DNA from: Posidonia oceanica
Lineage: Eukaryota > Streptophyta > Magnoliopsida > Alismatales > Posidoniaceae
Assembly: GCA_037176725.1 (NCBI GenBank)
Contig: JAZBRS010000020.1
Coordinates: forward strand, 86,870,001-86,934,000
Length of the DNA stretch: 64,000 nucleotides
Direction of reading: 5' to 3'
Positions 54,601-64,000 of this stretch are shown piece after piece. Positions within the stretch are counted from its first letter, which is position 1. The number at the start of each line of letters is the position of its first letter. The notes under the pieces were generated by a model. That model had not been told where the DNA came from, ran no database searches, and saw only the letters and a list, made by a program, of their open reading frames with translations. The position numbers and the translations under genes were made by a program.

Positions 54601-56146
54601 TGACTAAAAGTGCCCCTGTGCAAGGTGAGTAAGCCTTTCTTCCTTCTTCCTCCTCCATTATTGACATTCTTAGTTTAGTTTTAATTTCTTAATTTTTTCC
54701 ATAAGTTTTAAGGTAGCGGTGAAATTCCTCGTAGTGTTTTGAGGCACCGTGACCCTTTTTGTTTTTTTTCACGTCCAAATAAACTGAAATCACCTCCCCC
54801 TTTTCTTTGGATTCTCGGGAGTGGAGGTGGTTTGTAAAAGCCACTGTCTTTCTGAAAAGAAAAACTCTGTCATTACGTTATACGCGTGATCTGGCGCATC
54901 TAACATTAGACGCTGCAATATCCGCGTCTAACGACTACTGAACAGAAACCTTCTGTTTTAAATTTTCTCTTATTTTTCTTTTCATAACTGGCCCAAGGAC
55001 TGAGGTGTGAGGTGATCGGCTTTGCCGTAGGGACCAGAACTTCAGTTTCTTTGAGTACTTTGCAAAAAAATAACAAAAAATCAAATCTTTTTATATGACT
55101 TGCATGTCCCTCGTTGGGAACTAATTGCTTGTGTCATTTCTTAGGTTATACAAGTCACCGTCTAGGTCCCAAGCACCTTTGTTGCAAAGGGCTTAGGAAA
55201 GGTACTTGTATTGTCATTGTCTTTCACTAGGGGCCCTCCTTCTCCCTTGGCCTTTTGTGAAAGATAATTAGAACCTCAAGCTTTGACTTGTATTCTTCCC
55301 TCCCCCTTTCGGTGGTTTGTTTATTTCATTGTTGTGCGTGAGCGACCCGATCAATCCCGAGTACGCTGGGCTCTACCTCTATGGGGTACGGACCTAAGTA
55401 TATTCGAGCTCCCCCTACCATCCTCAAGAGTTGAGGTAGGGGGTAGTACCAATAATATTCACCCATTTTGTGAGGAGCCCTAGAAATTCCAATAAAGAAG
55501 CCATACCTAAGCCTTATGGAACCCAGAGAGCTACAGCAGGTTTAAAGTACTAATCTCAAAGCGAAAACAAAAATTAAAACCATAAATCGCTGTTTGAAAG
55601 TGTTTCTGTGCAGTTCTTTGAAACAAGGCGTTAGCCGCTGAGATCCCTGCGTTTAACGTTATATGCAGCAGGTTCCGCGTCTAACGCATTCTTTGTGTGG
55701 CTGTTATATTTTAGCTCCTTTGTGATTTGTTTGGCAAGGGAAGACATTGGAAAAAACCCATAACGGTGACAGTTCTGTTTTATTTTTTACCTCTTTTAGG
55801 AATCTGTATTAAAATTTCCCAAGTTCTTATAATTTCCTTTTCTTTGCACTTATAAATCCTTCAAAAAGAAAAGCCAAAAAAAAAGAAGAAAAGAAAAATC
55901 ATATAAAAAAAGAAAAATTAAAAGAAAAAGAGAGCAAAAAAAATCAGAAAAAAAAAGAAAGAAAAAACAGAAAACAAAAAAAAGGAAAAAGGAGAGAAAA
56001 GAAAAGCTAAAAAGAAAAGACAGGAGAAGAATAGAGGAATACTGTTAAGGGTGTTGTACGCCTGAAATAGTGTGTCCAACGTTATATGCCTTACTCTGAG
56101 GCGTATTACGCCCTGAAGCCAATTCTCATTCTCAAAAGCTGCAGGA
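54601..56146 (+). other. Leader of C
   Basis: 1.55 kb noncoding leader. It has a donor-like CAAG|GTGAGTAAG at 54625 and an acceptor-like ACCTCTTTTAG ending at 55799, which would give a 1175-bp intron. Paired-hairpin modules lie at 54877-54932, 55629-55685 and 56053-56109, and a purine-rich tract at 55860-56035. No gene. Confidence 0.6.
54877..56109 (+). repeat. Paired-hairpin modules in the leader of C
   Basis: Three modules of about 56 bp: 54877 (second half TTAGACGC, 10 nt, GCGTCTAA, perfect 8-bp stem), 55629 and 56053. Each is two inverted repeats joined by AACGTT or AACATT, as in A's LTR. Spacing here is 752 and 424 bp. Confidence 0.65.
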
Positions 56147-57997
56147 ATGATGAACCAAATCCATGAAGCTGAGCAGCCAGAAAGAGAGAGGTTAGACTCA
56201 GCAAGTACCTTGGGAGAGGAGCCCACAATCTACCACCCAATCACCGGAGAAGCCTTAGATCCGGACTCAATCCAATACAAAGCCATGTACCAGTTCTTAA
56301 ACGAAGAGACATCAGTCCCAATGAGGCCATGTCAGAACAACCTCCAGCAGCCACCCCATCTCGGTGAAGGACAACGAAGGCCAATTGTGGACCATACCCC
56401 TGAAGATCTATACCAGGGACAAAATGGCAACCCACTGCCAGACACAAACCACCCAGGTCAGGGCACAGCGCTCAACGGAGCTTATAACTCAAGGGCCAAC
56501 CCCTTGATTCAGGAACACAATTACATGCCACATGGTGAGTACAAGGAAGGAGTCTATCCAAGTCATCATCTCCAACCACCTATGGCAGGCAATCAGCCTA
56601 GGCCAGATCATCACTACCATCAAGCATCTCCGCCGCGATATGAGCAGGTCGCACCTCAACACTTCTGCAACAGCTACCTCCATCAGCAGCAGAACCATCC
56701 ATCCTTCAATTCACATGTCCCGACCCCATCAGCTGGGATGACAAATTTGGATGAGATGAGAAAAATGCTCAGTGCATTAGGGGTACATACCCAGGCTCCG
56801 GCAAACTTTGACATGAGCCGGTTTCCCCCGTTCAAATTACCTCCAAGCTTCAAGTACCCGAAGACTCCCAAGTTCAACGGAACCACTAACCCACTTAGTC
56901 ACCTAGTGCGGTTCCAAATGGAGTCAGCCCCCTACTTTCATGATTTGGGGCTTGTGATACACCTGTTCTTCTACTCACTCGAAGGAGAGCCCATGGATTG
57001 GTTTCTCACTCTCTCCAAGGAAGACCTCAGCAGCTTTGATAAAATGAGAGAGAGCTTCCTCACAAAATACCAGCACAAGATAGACCCCAAGCCAACCTTC
57101 CACAAGCTAAGCAAGGAGGTCATGAAGCAAGGCGAAAGCTGGGTGACATTCGCCAACAGATGGCGGGAAATGGCGGCCAGATCAGGGCTGACCATTCCGG
57201 AGAGACAGGTGGTCCAGACCCTCATTGCAAACACCATTGGACCAATGAAGAAGGGGCTCGTAAATGCCTACTTTCCTAATGTGACGGCCTTATATGAAGT
57301 GGCGGCCTTCGTTAAAGAAAATTTGCATGAATTCATGGAGGAGCCAAAGAAGAGCCGGAAAACACAGGTAGTAGAGGACGTGACCGGAGTCGTCAACAAG
57401 ATGGACTCCACACCTAGGCCATTCGAACAAAGGGCTATACTAGCTTCACAGCAGCCAACCTGGAGCCACCCTCCTCCTCAGCAACAACAAGCATGGAGCC
57501 ACCCTCCTCCTCAGCAACAGCAAGCATGGAATAACCCTCCTCCTCAGCAACAGCAAGCATGGAGCCACCCTCCTCTCCAACAACAGCAAGCACGAAGCCG
57601 CCCACCTCAGCAACAGCAGGCATGGAATAACCCTCCCCCTCAGTAGCAAATCTACCCTATGTGGAATGCTCCCTGGCAGCAATGGACTAGGGACAATCAA
57701 AATGGCCAGGCCAACAACACTGGGAACGGGAGCGGTTATCACAATGTTCCTCCTCCATTGCCACGCAAAAAGGGAAGAAGAGACCATTACCCTCCTCTAC
57801 CAGTCACACTGGTAGATATATTCATAGAGCTAGAGGAGGCAAAAGTAGTCGAATTCCCGCTGGCTAGGCCTAAATTGCCAAATTGTGACCAGAGCAAATA
57901 CTGCCCGTTCCATAGAATACATGGTCACCACATCAATGATTGCTGGACTTTCAGAGACATAGTCTATGACATGGTAGAGGCAGATGTATTTGAATAG
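56147..57997 (+). pseudogene. gag of C
   Basis: Starts MMNQIHEAEQPERER. The N-terminal third is rich in Pro, His and Gln. The capsid core runs from FPPFKLPPSFKYPKTPKF (about 56822) through EPMDWFLTL, ESFLTKYQHK and TFANRWREMAARSGL. Then a Pro/Gln repeat of about 11 residues (AWSHPPPQQQQ type, six copies, 57461-57645) with one TAG at 57644 where Gln is expected. The frame continues through a basic segment to a CHHC zinc knuckle CPFHRIHGHHINDC (57901-57942). TAG at 57995 ends it; the same frame, with another TAG at 58022, goes on to the protease region. Open for 499 codons, so better kept than in A and B. Confidence 0.85.
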
Positions 57998-58084
57998 GAT
58001 GTCCTCGTCAAAAGAGCCAAGTAGAGAAAGCAGACAGGGACGTCTCAACAGGTCTACAGTGATCCTCTCCCTAAGCATCAAGTC

Positions 58085-58999
58085 ATGGCATTCCAGGACG
58101 AGAAGCTCCCTGATCCGCTAAAGGACTGGGACAACCATGTGATACCAGAAGCAAACTGGGACAGCCAAGCTGAGCATTGGAAAGTAATTTCGGATGATGA
58201 TTGGGACAGCGAGGCAGATGAGGGACTAACAATGAAGGAGCTCCTTAGCCAGTTCAACCTCACAGTAGTAGTGGAGGAACCACAAGAAGATACAGAAGAA
58301 GAAAGCCATGTTCAAAAAGCCAATCAGCAATTTGAACGAGAAAATATAGTCTTCAAAGATTCGGAGCTTCCGCCCCCACATAAGCAAGAATTGCCGCTTG
58401 TCATCACAGTGGGCATCAATGATCATGTGCTGCAAGGAGTATTGGTTGACACTGGAGCAAGCCGAAGCCTCAGTTCTCTCTCCACACTCCAGAGCTTAGG
58501 GCTAAATGAGGGTGAGCTGGATAGAACTCCATTTATGTGCATTGGGTTTGATCAGAAGGAGAAATTGGCACTAGGGACAATGCCCATGGAAATCACAGTC
58601 GGTCCTTTGACCAGTATCACTTCGGTGATCATTATGAAGGAGAAAGTCCTGGAGCCACTCATCCTAGGGAGGTCTTGGCTAGCGGAGGTCGGGGCTGTAG
58701 CATCTTCAGTTCATCAAATGCTAAAATTCAAATACCAAGGAGCGGTTGTCAACATTCCAGCTAATCGATCGGGGATTCTATGCACATTCAAGATGCCAGA
58801 GCCACAAATTGCAACCCTTCGGGAAGAGGAGGAGTCACAACGTCTGCCATGGAGAAAATCACTGCTGTGGGATCCCAAGCCGCTGTCGCCACCGGTCTCC
58901 CCAATCTTCAAGGCAGCTAGGCCACCATCAAGTCAATTGCCGGCCCTCAACACTTCGGTATTCCGAAGCACTACTACTCTGTCATCTCCAATCTTCTGA
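58085..58999 (+). pseudogene. First retropepsin-like domain of C
   Basis: In frame with gag. An acidic segment (SDDDWDSEADEG) leads to an aspartic protease fold: VITVGINDHVLQGVLVDTG with active-site DTGAS at residue 122 (Asp codon 58448), LGTMPMEITVGPL, then LILGRSWLAEVGAVAS and HQMLKFKYQG. The motif order (DTG, flap part, ILGR-W) is that of a full single retropepsin chain, which acts as a dimer. It is open to a TGA at 58997, after which the frame stays open nearly to the second domain. A and B have no equivalent. It could be an active second protease, a decayed duplicate, or a domain for substrate binding; both catalytic residues are kept. Confidence 0.75.
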
Positions 59000-59170
59000 G
59001 TGCCAACAAAGCAACAAGCTAGGACCACAAAGCCACCAGAGCTTGGCGGATCTATACAGAAGGAGTCCATCTTTGCTTGGCCGTTCAAGAAGGGAGCATC
59101 CAACAACCCATGCAAAGGAAATGAGGCTGCTGCGCCCATTACCAGAGGAGGGAGGCTGTCAAACTGAATC

Positions 59171-59926
59171 ATGCCACCAGCAAAGCAAACAGAGCCGATC
59201 AGACCTGAAGTAGGACCCAGGTCGGCGGAATATGACATCCTAGAGCAAGTAAAGAAGATGCAAGCCAGGATCTTGATCTACGACGTCATAAACAGCTCAA
59301 ATCAACACTGGAAAGCTCTACTAGAAGTGCTAGAGAAGGCCCAAGTTGCCCCAGACATGCCAGCAGAGGAACTCCATGTTATAGCTACAGCGGCCTTTGT
59401 AGAACCAATCATTACCTTCACTGATAGCGAGTTGGCACCAATAGAGAGGAGAAAAGCTCCATTGAATGTAACCATTTCTATAAACGATCACTTAATTTCT
59501 GAAGTGCTCATAGATACTGGTGCATCAATGAACATTTGCTCGCTGAATACAATACGAGCCTTGGGCGTAAATGAGGCCTCCTTAACCCCCATTCATATGA
59601 CGATTGCCGGGTATGATGACAGCAAAAGAAAAGCGCACGGCAAGTGGACCACAAAGATAGGGATAGGACCAGCTCAGGTTCTAACCCAACTAATCGTCAT
59701 AGACATCAATGTACCATATCAGATCATCCTGGGGAGACAATGGCTAGACAGTTTAAAAGGAGTATCATCTCCTCGGCACCAATGCTTCAAATTCCCTCAC
59801 GATGGGAAAATCATCAAGATAGCAGGAGACATACCAGGCCAAGAAGCGGAGGCAAATGTGATATACCTGCCGTACCAGTTCAGTGTGCGAGAAAAGCCGA
59901 CTTACGCTGAAAGGGCAAGAATGTAG
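59171..59926 (+). pseudogene. Second retropepsin domain of C (equivalent of A/B protease)
   Basis: Same frame as the first domain, entered after a TGA at 59168. The pre-protease part (VKKMQARILIYDVINSS, KALLEVLEKAQV) aligns with A's VKADISIWDLIHSS, so this is the domain at the usual place. The fold shows VTISINDHLISEVLIDTG with DTGAS at residue 115 (Asp codon 59513), YDDSKRKAHGKW, and IILGRQWLDSLKGVSS. The two DTG sites are 355 codons apart. TAG at 59924 ends the ORF. Its job would be to cut the gag-pol polyprotein. Confidence 0.8.
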
Positions 59927-60016
59927 TATCTATGGTCAAGCTAAGGGACAAGTGGGCCAAGCCTAGGCTATTTCACAAAAGGAAGGAACCCTCAAAAAGC
60001 AAAAGACCCTCCATGA

Positions 60017-60325
60017 ATGTGGGATGGGATCATGAGGAGAATTGATTACAAGAAAGGCCAGAGCTTAGGCCCAGAAGGAAAGGGAATGAAGGAGCCAGTA
60101 AAGGCCTATGACAAAGAAGGAAGGGGAGGACTCGGTTTCGACCAGTTCCCTGACAGACGACCATTACAGTGGAATCTACAAGGACATTTTACCAGTGTAG
60201 GGATATTCGACTCGAATTCATCCCCCCCTAAGAAATATTATTTTGGCATAATCAACCAAACACACTCTCCAAAGTGCAGAGGACACAGCCGACGTAAACA
60301 TTTTCGGCTTATTCCAAACACTTGA
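60017..60325 (+). pseudogene. G-patch-like segment of C after protease
   Basis: Same frame again (from about 60017): RRIDYKKGQSLGPEGKGMKEPV, KEGRGGLGF, then LQGHFTSVGIF. The glycine spacing resembles a G-patch, a nucleic-acid-binding motif known to follow the protease in some retroelements; A and B have GTPLGRHGQGITEP at the same place. Ends at TGA 60323, with a frame change around 60250. Confidence 0.5.
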
Positions 60326-60326
60326 A

Positions 60327-60845
60327 TTGCCAGCAGAACCTCACGAAGGTCAGACTGCAAGAGAGTTGACAGCAGAGCTTCACAAAGGCCAAACTGTAGC
60401 AGCAGAGCCTCACGAAGGTCAGACTACAGAAGAGTTGCCAGCAGAGCCTCACGAAGGTCAAACTGCAACATCACCGCCACCACTGTTAGGCGCACCGGCC
60501 CCCGAACCTCCTGATCGGCCACCTCTTTCTTCTTCTCCCTCTTCTTCCGGCGCCACCGCTCCCGAACCTCCGGATCGGCCACCTCTTTCTTCTTCTCCCT
60601 CTTCTTCCGGCACTGCCGCTTCCAAGCCTCTGGCTCCTCCAGCTCCGAACATCTCTTCCTCTTTGGAGCAAAGGCCGGGGCAAACTCTACGCAAGTCACA
60701 ACAACTCGTAGACAGGGTCCACCGCCTCACGGCTGATCTCTCTGAAGGTCTGCAACCTCAGAGACCTGAAGTTGACCCCGATCTAGGGGCCGACCATGAG
60801 CTTCTCGAAGATGATGGGAACGTCAACCCTAACGAGCCCGCCTAG
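60327..60845 (+). pseudogene. Repeat-rich linker of C between protease and reverse transcriptase
   Basis: In another frame (preceded by DVNIFGLFQTLELP). It carries an 8-residue repeat AEPHEGQT in four copies (one as AELHKGQT) and then a Pro/Ser repeat PDRPPLSSSPSSSG twice. The last part (SQQLVDRVHRLTADLSEG) is acidic and ordinary. It is probably a flexible linker of the polyprotein; a homologous linker in A and B has other repeats. There is no ATG that clearly belongs to it. Confidence 0.5.
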
Positions 60846-61049
60846 AGAGGCTCCTACCTCTACTGATGGAGGTAACTCTAGGGGCATCCCCCTAGATGCT
60901 GTAAATAAAACTTTGTTTAATTCTGCATTATTTTCATTTCCTAGGAATAAAGGTAATTTACTTTCTATTTTCAATAAGGGAGAGGATCACCATGTTAGTT
61001 CTAGCAGCTCACGGTCAACTTCGACCACCACTTCCAAAACTGTGCACAT

Positions 61050-62216
61050 GTGTCAATACACGGAGGCATTCCTCAGGAGCTGGCTACTGCCAACATGGAC
61101 TTCCTAGCAGAAGAGTTTGACCGGTTTGGGAAGTGTGCAGGAATAGAGACGTATGAGTTGGTTAGCTGCAATGATGAGGAAGAAGATCAAGAGGCTGACT
61201 CAAACCTCCTTAAGCACCTCATGGACAAATATGATGAGCAAACCAAGGCAGCTGAAGAAGAGACCGTGGAGGTCAACCTGGGAACCGCCGAAGAGCCAAA
61301 ACCAATACTCATAAGTGCAAGCCTGAGCCCAAGAGAGCGGGAGGAAATGGTCCAAATCTTGAAAGAATTTGTGGATGTGCTAGCCTTCAAGTACGAGGAT
61401 ATGCCTGGACTACAATCAGCCCTAGTGGAATACCTGCTTCCACTAAACTCTAGAACCAAGCCCGTCAAGCAGAAGCTAAGGCGACTAAGGTCGGAACTCG
61501 CTCTCAAAGTCAAAGAAGAAATTGACAAGCTCCACAAAGCAAAATTCATCAGAGTAGTTGTGTACTTCAGTTGGGTCTCAAATATAGTTCCAGTGGCCAA
61601 AAAAGACGGGAAGGTTCAGGTTTGCATTGACTATCGCAACCTCAACGCCGCCTGTCCCAAGGATGACTTCCCTTTGCCACATATTGACTTGCTAGTGGAC
61701 AATACAGTAGGGTTTGAGATGCTATCTTTCATGGATGGTTTCTCCAGTTACAACTAGATTAAGCTAGCAGAGGAGGACCAAGAGAAGACGTCGTTCATCA
61801 CACCATGAGGGACATACTGCTACGTAGTCATGCCATTCGGTCTCAAGAATGCCGGCGCAACATATCAGAGAGCGATGATGGCCATCTTCCACGACATGAT
61901 GCACGATTGCATGAAAGTGTACGTTGACGGTATCTTGGTCAAATCAAGAACAAGGGAGGCACACTTTGAGGCATTAAGAAGGGTACTGAGTAGAGCAAGG
62001 CAATATCTGCTGAAAATGAACCCAAAGAAATGTGTGTTTGGGGTAACTGCCAGGAAACTACTGGGCTTCATCATCAGCAAAAGAGGAATCGAGGTGGACC
62101 CACAGAAGGCCAAAGCAATAGCACAGATGCCGCCACCCCGAAACATCAAGGAACTCAGGGGACTTATCGGCCGTTTACAGTTCATCTGGAGATTCATCTC
62201 ACAGCATGCAGATTGA
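61050..62216 (+). pseudogene. Reverse transcriptase of C
   Basis: The frame is the same as that of the linker, with TAG-rich sequence at 60843-61030 between them. Landmarks: KPILISASLSPREREEM, VKQKLRRLRSELALKVK, KKDGKVQVCIDYRNLNAACP (about 61600), MLSFMDGFSSYN then TAG at 61755 (Gln of YNQI in other copies, stop also in A), TGA at 61806 (Trp expected), VMPFGLKNAGATYQRAMM, and the catalytic box reading YVDG at 61920-61931, so the second Asp is lost. CVFGVTARKLLGFIIS and GLIGRLQFIWRFIS follow. TGA at 62214 probably replaces Arg. Confidence 0.85.
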
Positions 62217-63248
62217 TGTAAGCCGTTTTATGAGTTACTAAAGGGAGGAAGGGAATTCACCTGGGATGAGAAATGCCAGAAAGCTTTTGATGAACTCAAA
62301 GCATATCTCATGACTCCCCCAGTCTTGTCAACGCCTATGTCAGGGAAGCCCTTACTACTCTATGTGGTAGTCACTACATCATCAATAGGGGTAGTGCTAT
62401 CTCAACATGATGAGGATGGGAAGAAGGAAAAAGCTATCTACTATTTGAGTAGAACTTTCCTGGGTTACGAAGAGAAGTATACAATCATAGAAAAGCACTG
62501 CTTGGCCTTGGTATGGGCATCTCAAAAGTTGAGACACTACTTCCTAGCCCATAAAGTCTGTTACATTGCCAAGATGGACCCAATCAAATATATGTTCGAG
62601 AAACCAGCCCTCTCTGGAAGGTTGGCAAGGTGGCAACTCCTCACTGAGTTCGACTTGCAATATGTGTCCCAGAAGATGGTCAAGGGGCAAGCCATTGCAG
62701 ATCACCTGGCAGAACTACCAATAGAAGATTATCAACCAGTCCGAACAGACTTCCCCGATGAGGAGATACTGGAAATACAAGCCACCGAGTCTCCCATTCA
62801 ACAATGGACTCTCTACTTTGATGGAGCACTCAACAGACAAGGGGCAGGCATCGGAGTAGCACTTCTCACTCCGGAAGAAGTTCTCATTCCTCGAGCTGTA
62901 CAGCTAAACTTTGCCGTAAATACCAACAATGTTGCAGAATACGAGGCCTTGATCCTCGGATTACGCCTAGCACTGGAGCTAGGGGCAAAGCGGTTGAAAC
63001 TCATTGGGGACTCCCAATTGGTTCTAGGACAAATTCTGAACAAATATAGAACCCTCAACCCAAGACTAGAAGAGTACAAAGGCATTGCACGCCTCCTATT
63101 GGCGCAGTTTCAGCAAGTGGTGTTTGTCCATAGCCTCCGGAGTCATAACCTACTAGCAGATGCTCTCGCTTCACTAGCTTCCTCAATCGAGTTCCCCATC
63201 AATATCCGGGAGCAAACAATAATGGTTCAGCAGCACGGGATACCTTGA
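62217..63248 (+). pseudogene. RNase H and second RNase H of C
   Basis: Same frame, open from 62217 to TGA at 63246. First RNase H: LLLYVVVTTSSIGVVLSQHD, KAIYYLSRTFLGYEEKY, EKHCLALVWASQKLRHYF. Then KGQAIADHLAELPIEDYQP, and the second, archaeal-like RNase H with LYFDGALNRQGAGIG (about 62812), NNVAEYEALILGLRLA, GDSQLVLGQI and NLLADALASLAS, with all four acidic residues. This is the longest intact part of pol in C. Confidence 0.85.
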
Positions 63249-64000
63249 CTTGACTGAGCCATGGGCCGTGGAGCTTAGACAAAAAGCTGGGGAATCAAGG
63301 GTAGGTATGTTTGAAGTTTGCTACAACATAGAGGATGACAGGAACGCATGGTTCTTTGACATCCAGAACTACATTCAAGACGGGATCTTCCTCGACTACG
63401 CGACTTCACAAGACAAAGAGGTAGTTCGAAGGATGGCTACAAGATACTTCATGAGAGCCAAGGTCCTTTTCAAAAGGTCTTTCAGCGGAATAGAGCTGCG
63501 CTGTGTCACTTATGAGGAGGTTGAAGTTATCATCGGAGAAATGCATGAGGGCATATGTGGGGGAGACATCAGTTCTTAATTCATGGCAAAAATGATACTG
63601 CGCAGAGGGTACTACTGGCCCACAATGGAGGCAAATTGCGCAAACAAGGTGAGAAGGTGCAAGCCATGCCAGATCCATGCAGACAGAATACATGCGCCAA
63701 CATCAGAGTTGAATCTGACTCAAGCGGTGTGGCCTTCTCCATGTGGGCATTTGATGTCGTGGGACCATTCGACACTGAAAAGCAGAATAGGTTCATCCTC
63801 ACAGCCACTGAGTACTTCACTAAATGGGCTGAAGCGGAGGTGTTCACTGAAATCAAAGCTTCAAATCTTTGCAAGTTCGTGCGGAAGAATATCCTCTCAA
63901 GGTTCGGGATCCCAAAGAAATTGGTAGCAGACAATGGCGCAATCTTCGTATCCCAAGACTTCAAAAGGCTCTGTAAGAAGTTTAAGATCGATTTGCATCA
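63249..64000 (+). pseudogene. Integrase of C, N-terminal part, runs off the window
   Basis: A frameshift near 63246 leads to WAVELRQKAGESRVGM and the zinc-binding part: MHEGICGGDISS, TAA at 63577, then MILRRGYYWPTMEANC and CKPCQIHADR. One base is missing near 63735, after which the catalytic core goes on in another frame: FSMWAFDVVGPFDT (first Asp, about 63753), EYFTKWAEAE, FGIPKKLVADNGAIF (second Asp). The window ends before the catalytic Glu. Confidence 0.8.

Larger units (their letters stand above)
53199..64000 (+). mobile_element. Element C: second family of Tat-type Ty3/gypsy, partial
   Basis: 5' LTR, primer site, long leader, gag, two protease domains, G-patch, linker, reverse transcriptase, two RNase H domains and part of integrase; the window ends inside integrase. 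The protein sequence is clearly different from A and B, and the LTR is much shorter (1382 bp). It interrupts A inside its second RNase H. The 3' LTR and target duplication are outside the window. Confidence 0.85.

Noticed and set aside
57446..57787. Leu-rich antisense frame opposite the Pro/Gln repeat of C's gag
   Set aside because: It is the mirror of the CAG/CCT-rich repeat in the sense strand, which has clear gag homology.

Overview
This window is nuclear DNA from a seed plant with a repeat-rich genome. It is entirely a nest of LTR retrotransposons and I can support no host gene, tRNA or rRNA in it. The plant origin rests on three things: Ty1/copia elements of SIRE/Maximus type primed by initiator-Met tRNA, giant Ty3/gypsy elements of the Tat/Ogre group (Arg-tRNA primer site, CHHC-type gag zinc knuckle, a second RNase H, an extra ORF and tandem repeats after integrase), and decay that looks like loss of methylated cytosines. 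The species cannot be told.

Layout, named here by letter. F (minus strand, about 512-2343) is an old gag-only gypsy relic: a 3' LTR directly after a gag fragment. D (plus, 2344-9309) is a SIRE-like copia that cuts F: 5' LTR, gag, pol, a repeat-rich spacer with its own TATA box, then a third ORF. A (plus, 9310-53198) is a Tat element inserted in D's third ORF. B (plus, 13441-45478) is a complete Tat element of about 32 kb, 26 kb without its insert, lying in A's leader; its LTRs are 5.68 and 5.74 kb and its 5-bp target duplication (GGAGC/AGAGC) is still visible. E (minus, 24997-30644) is a gag-only copia inserted between B's protease and reverse transcriptase; it has 1111-bp LTRs and a target duplication GGCAG/GGCAA. 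C (plus, 53199 to the window end) is a third Tat element, of a different family, that cuts A in its RNase H. The order of arrival is therefore F, D, A, then B and C into A, then E into B.

The gag-pol genes of A, B, C and D are dead, with many premature stops, nearly all explained by C-to-T or G-to-A change at Gln, Trp or Arg codons. B has also lost catalytic residues in reverse transcriptase and integrase, C in reverse transcriptase, and D has lost part of its integrase. Only the gag of E is open from start to stop.

The most unusual signals are not ordinary coding sequence. (1) A's LTR carries six paired-hairpin modules at roughly 240-bp spacing, each two inverted repeats of the form TTGGACGC..GCGTCCAA joined head to tail; related modules recur in the LTR and leader of C. 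(2) B's 3' region holds a higher-order array of about 30 small GATA..TATC hairpins. (3) The copia elements carry CGGTATACCG-type palindromes upstream of TATAAATA, both in the LTRs and before D's third ORF. (4) C encodes two consecutive retropepsin domains, both with an intact DTGAS active site. (5) All three Tat LTRs contain a second, primer-site-like copy 119-174 bp before the real one.
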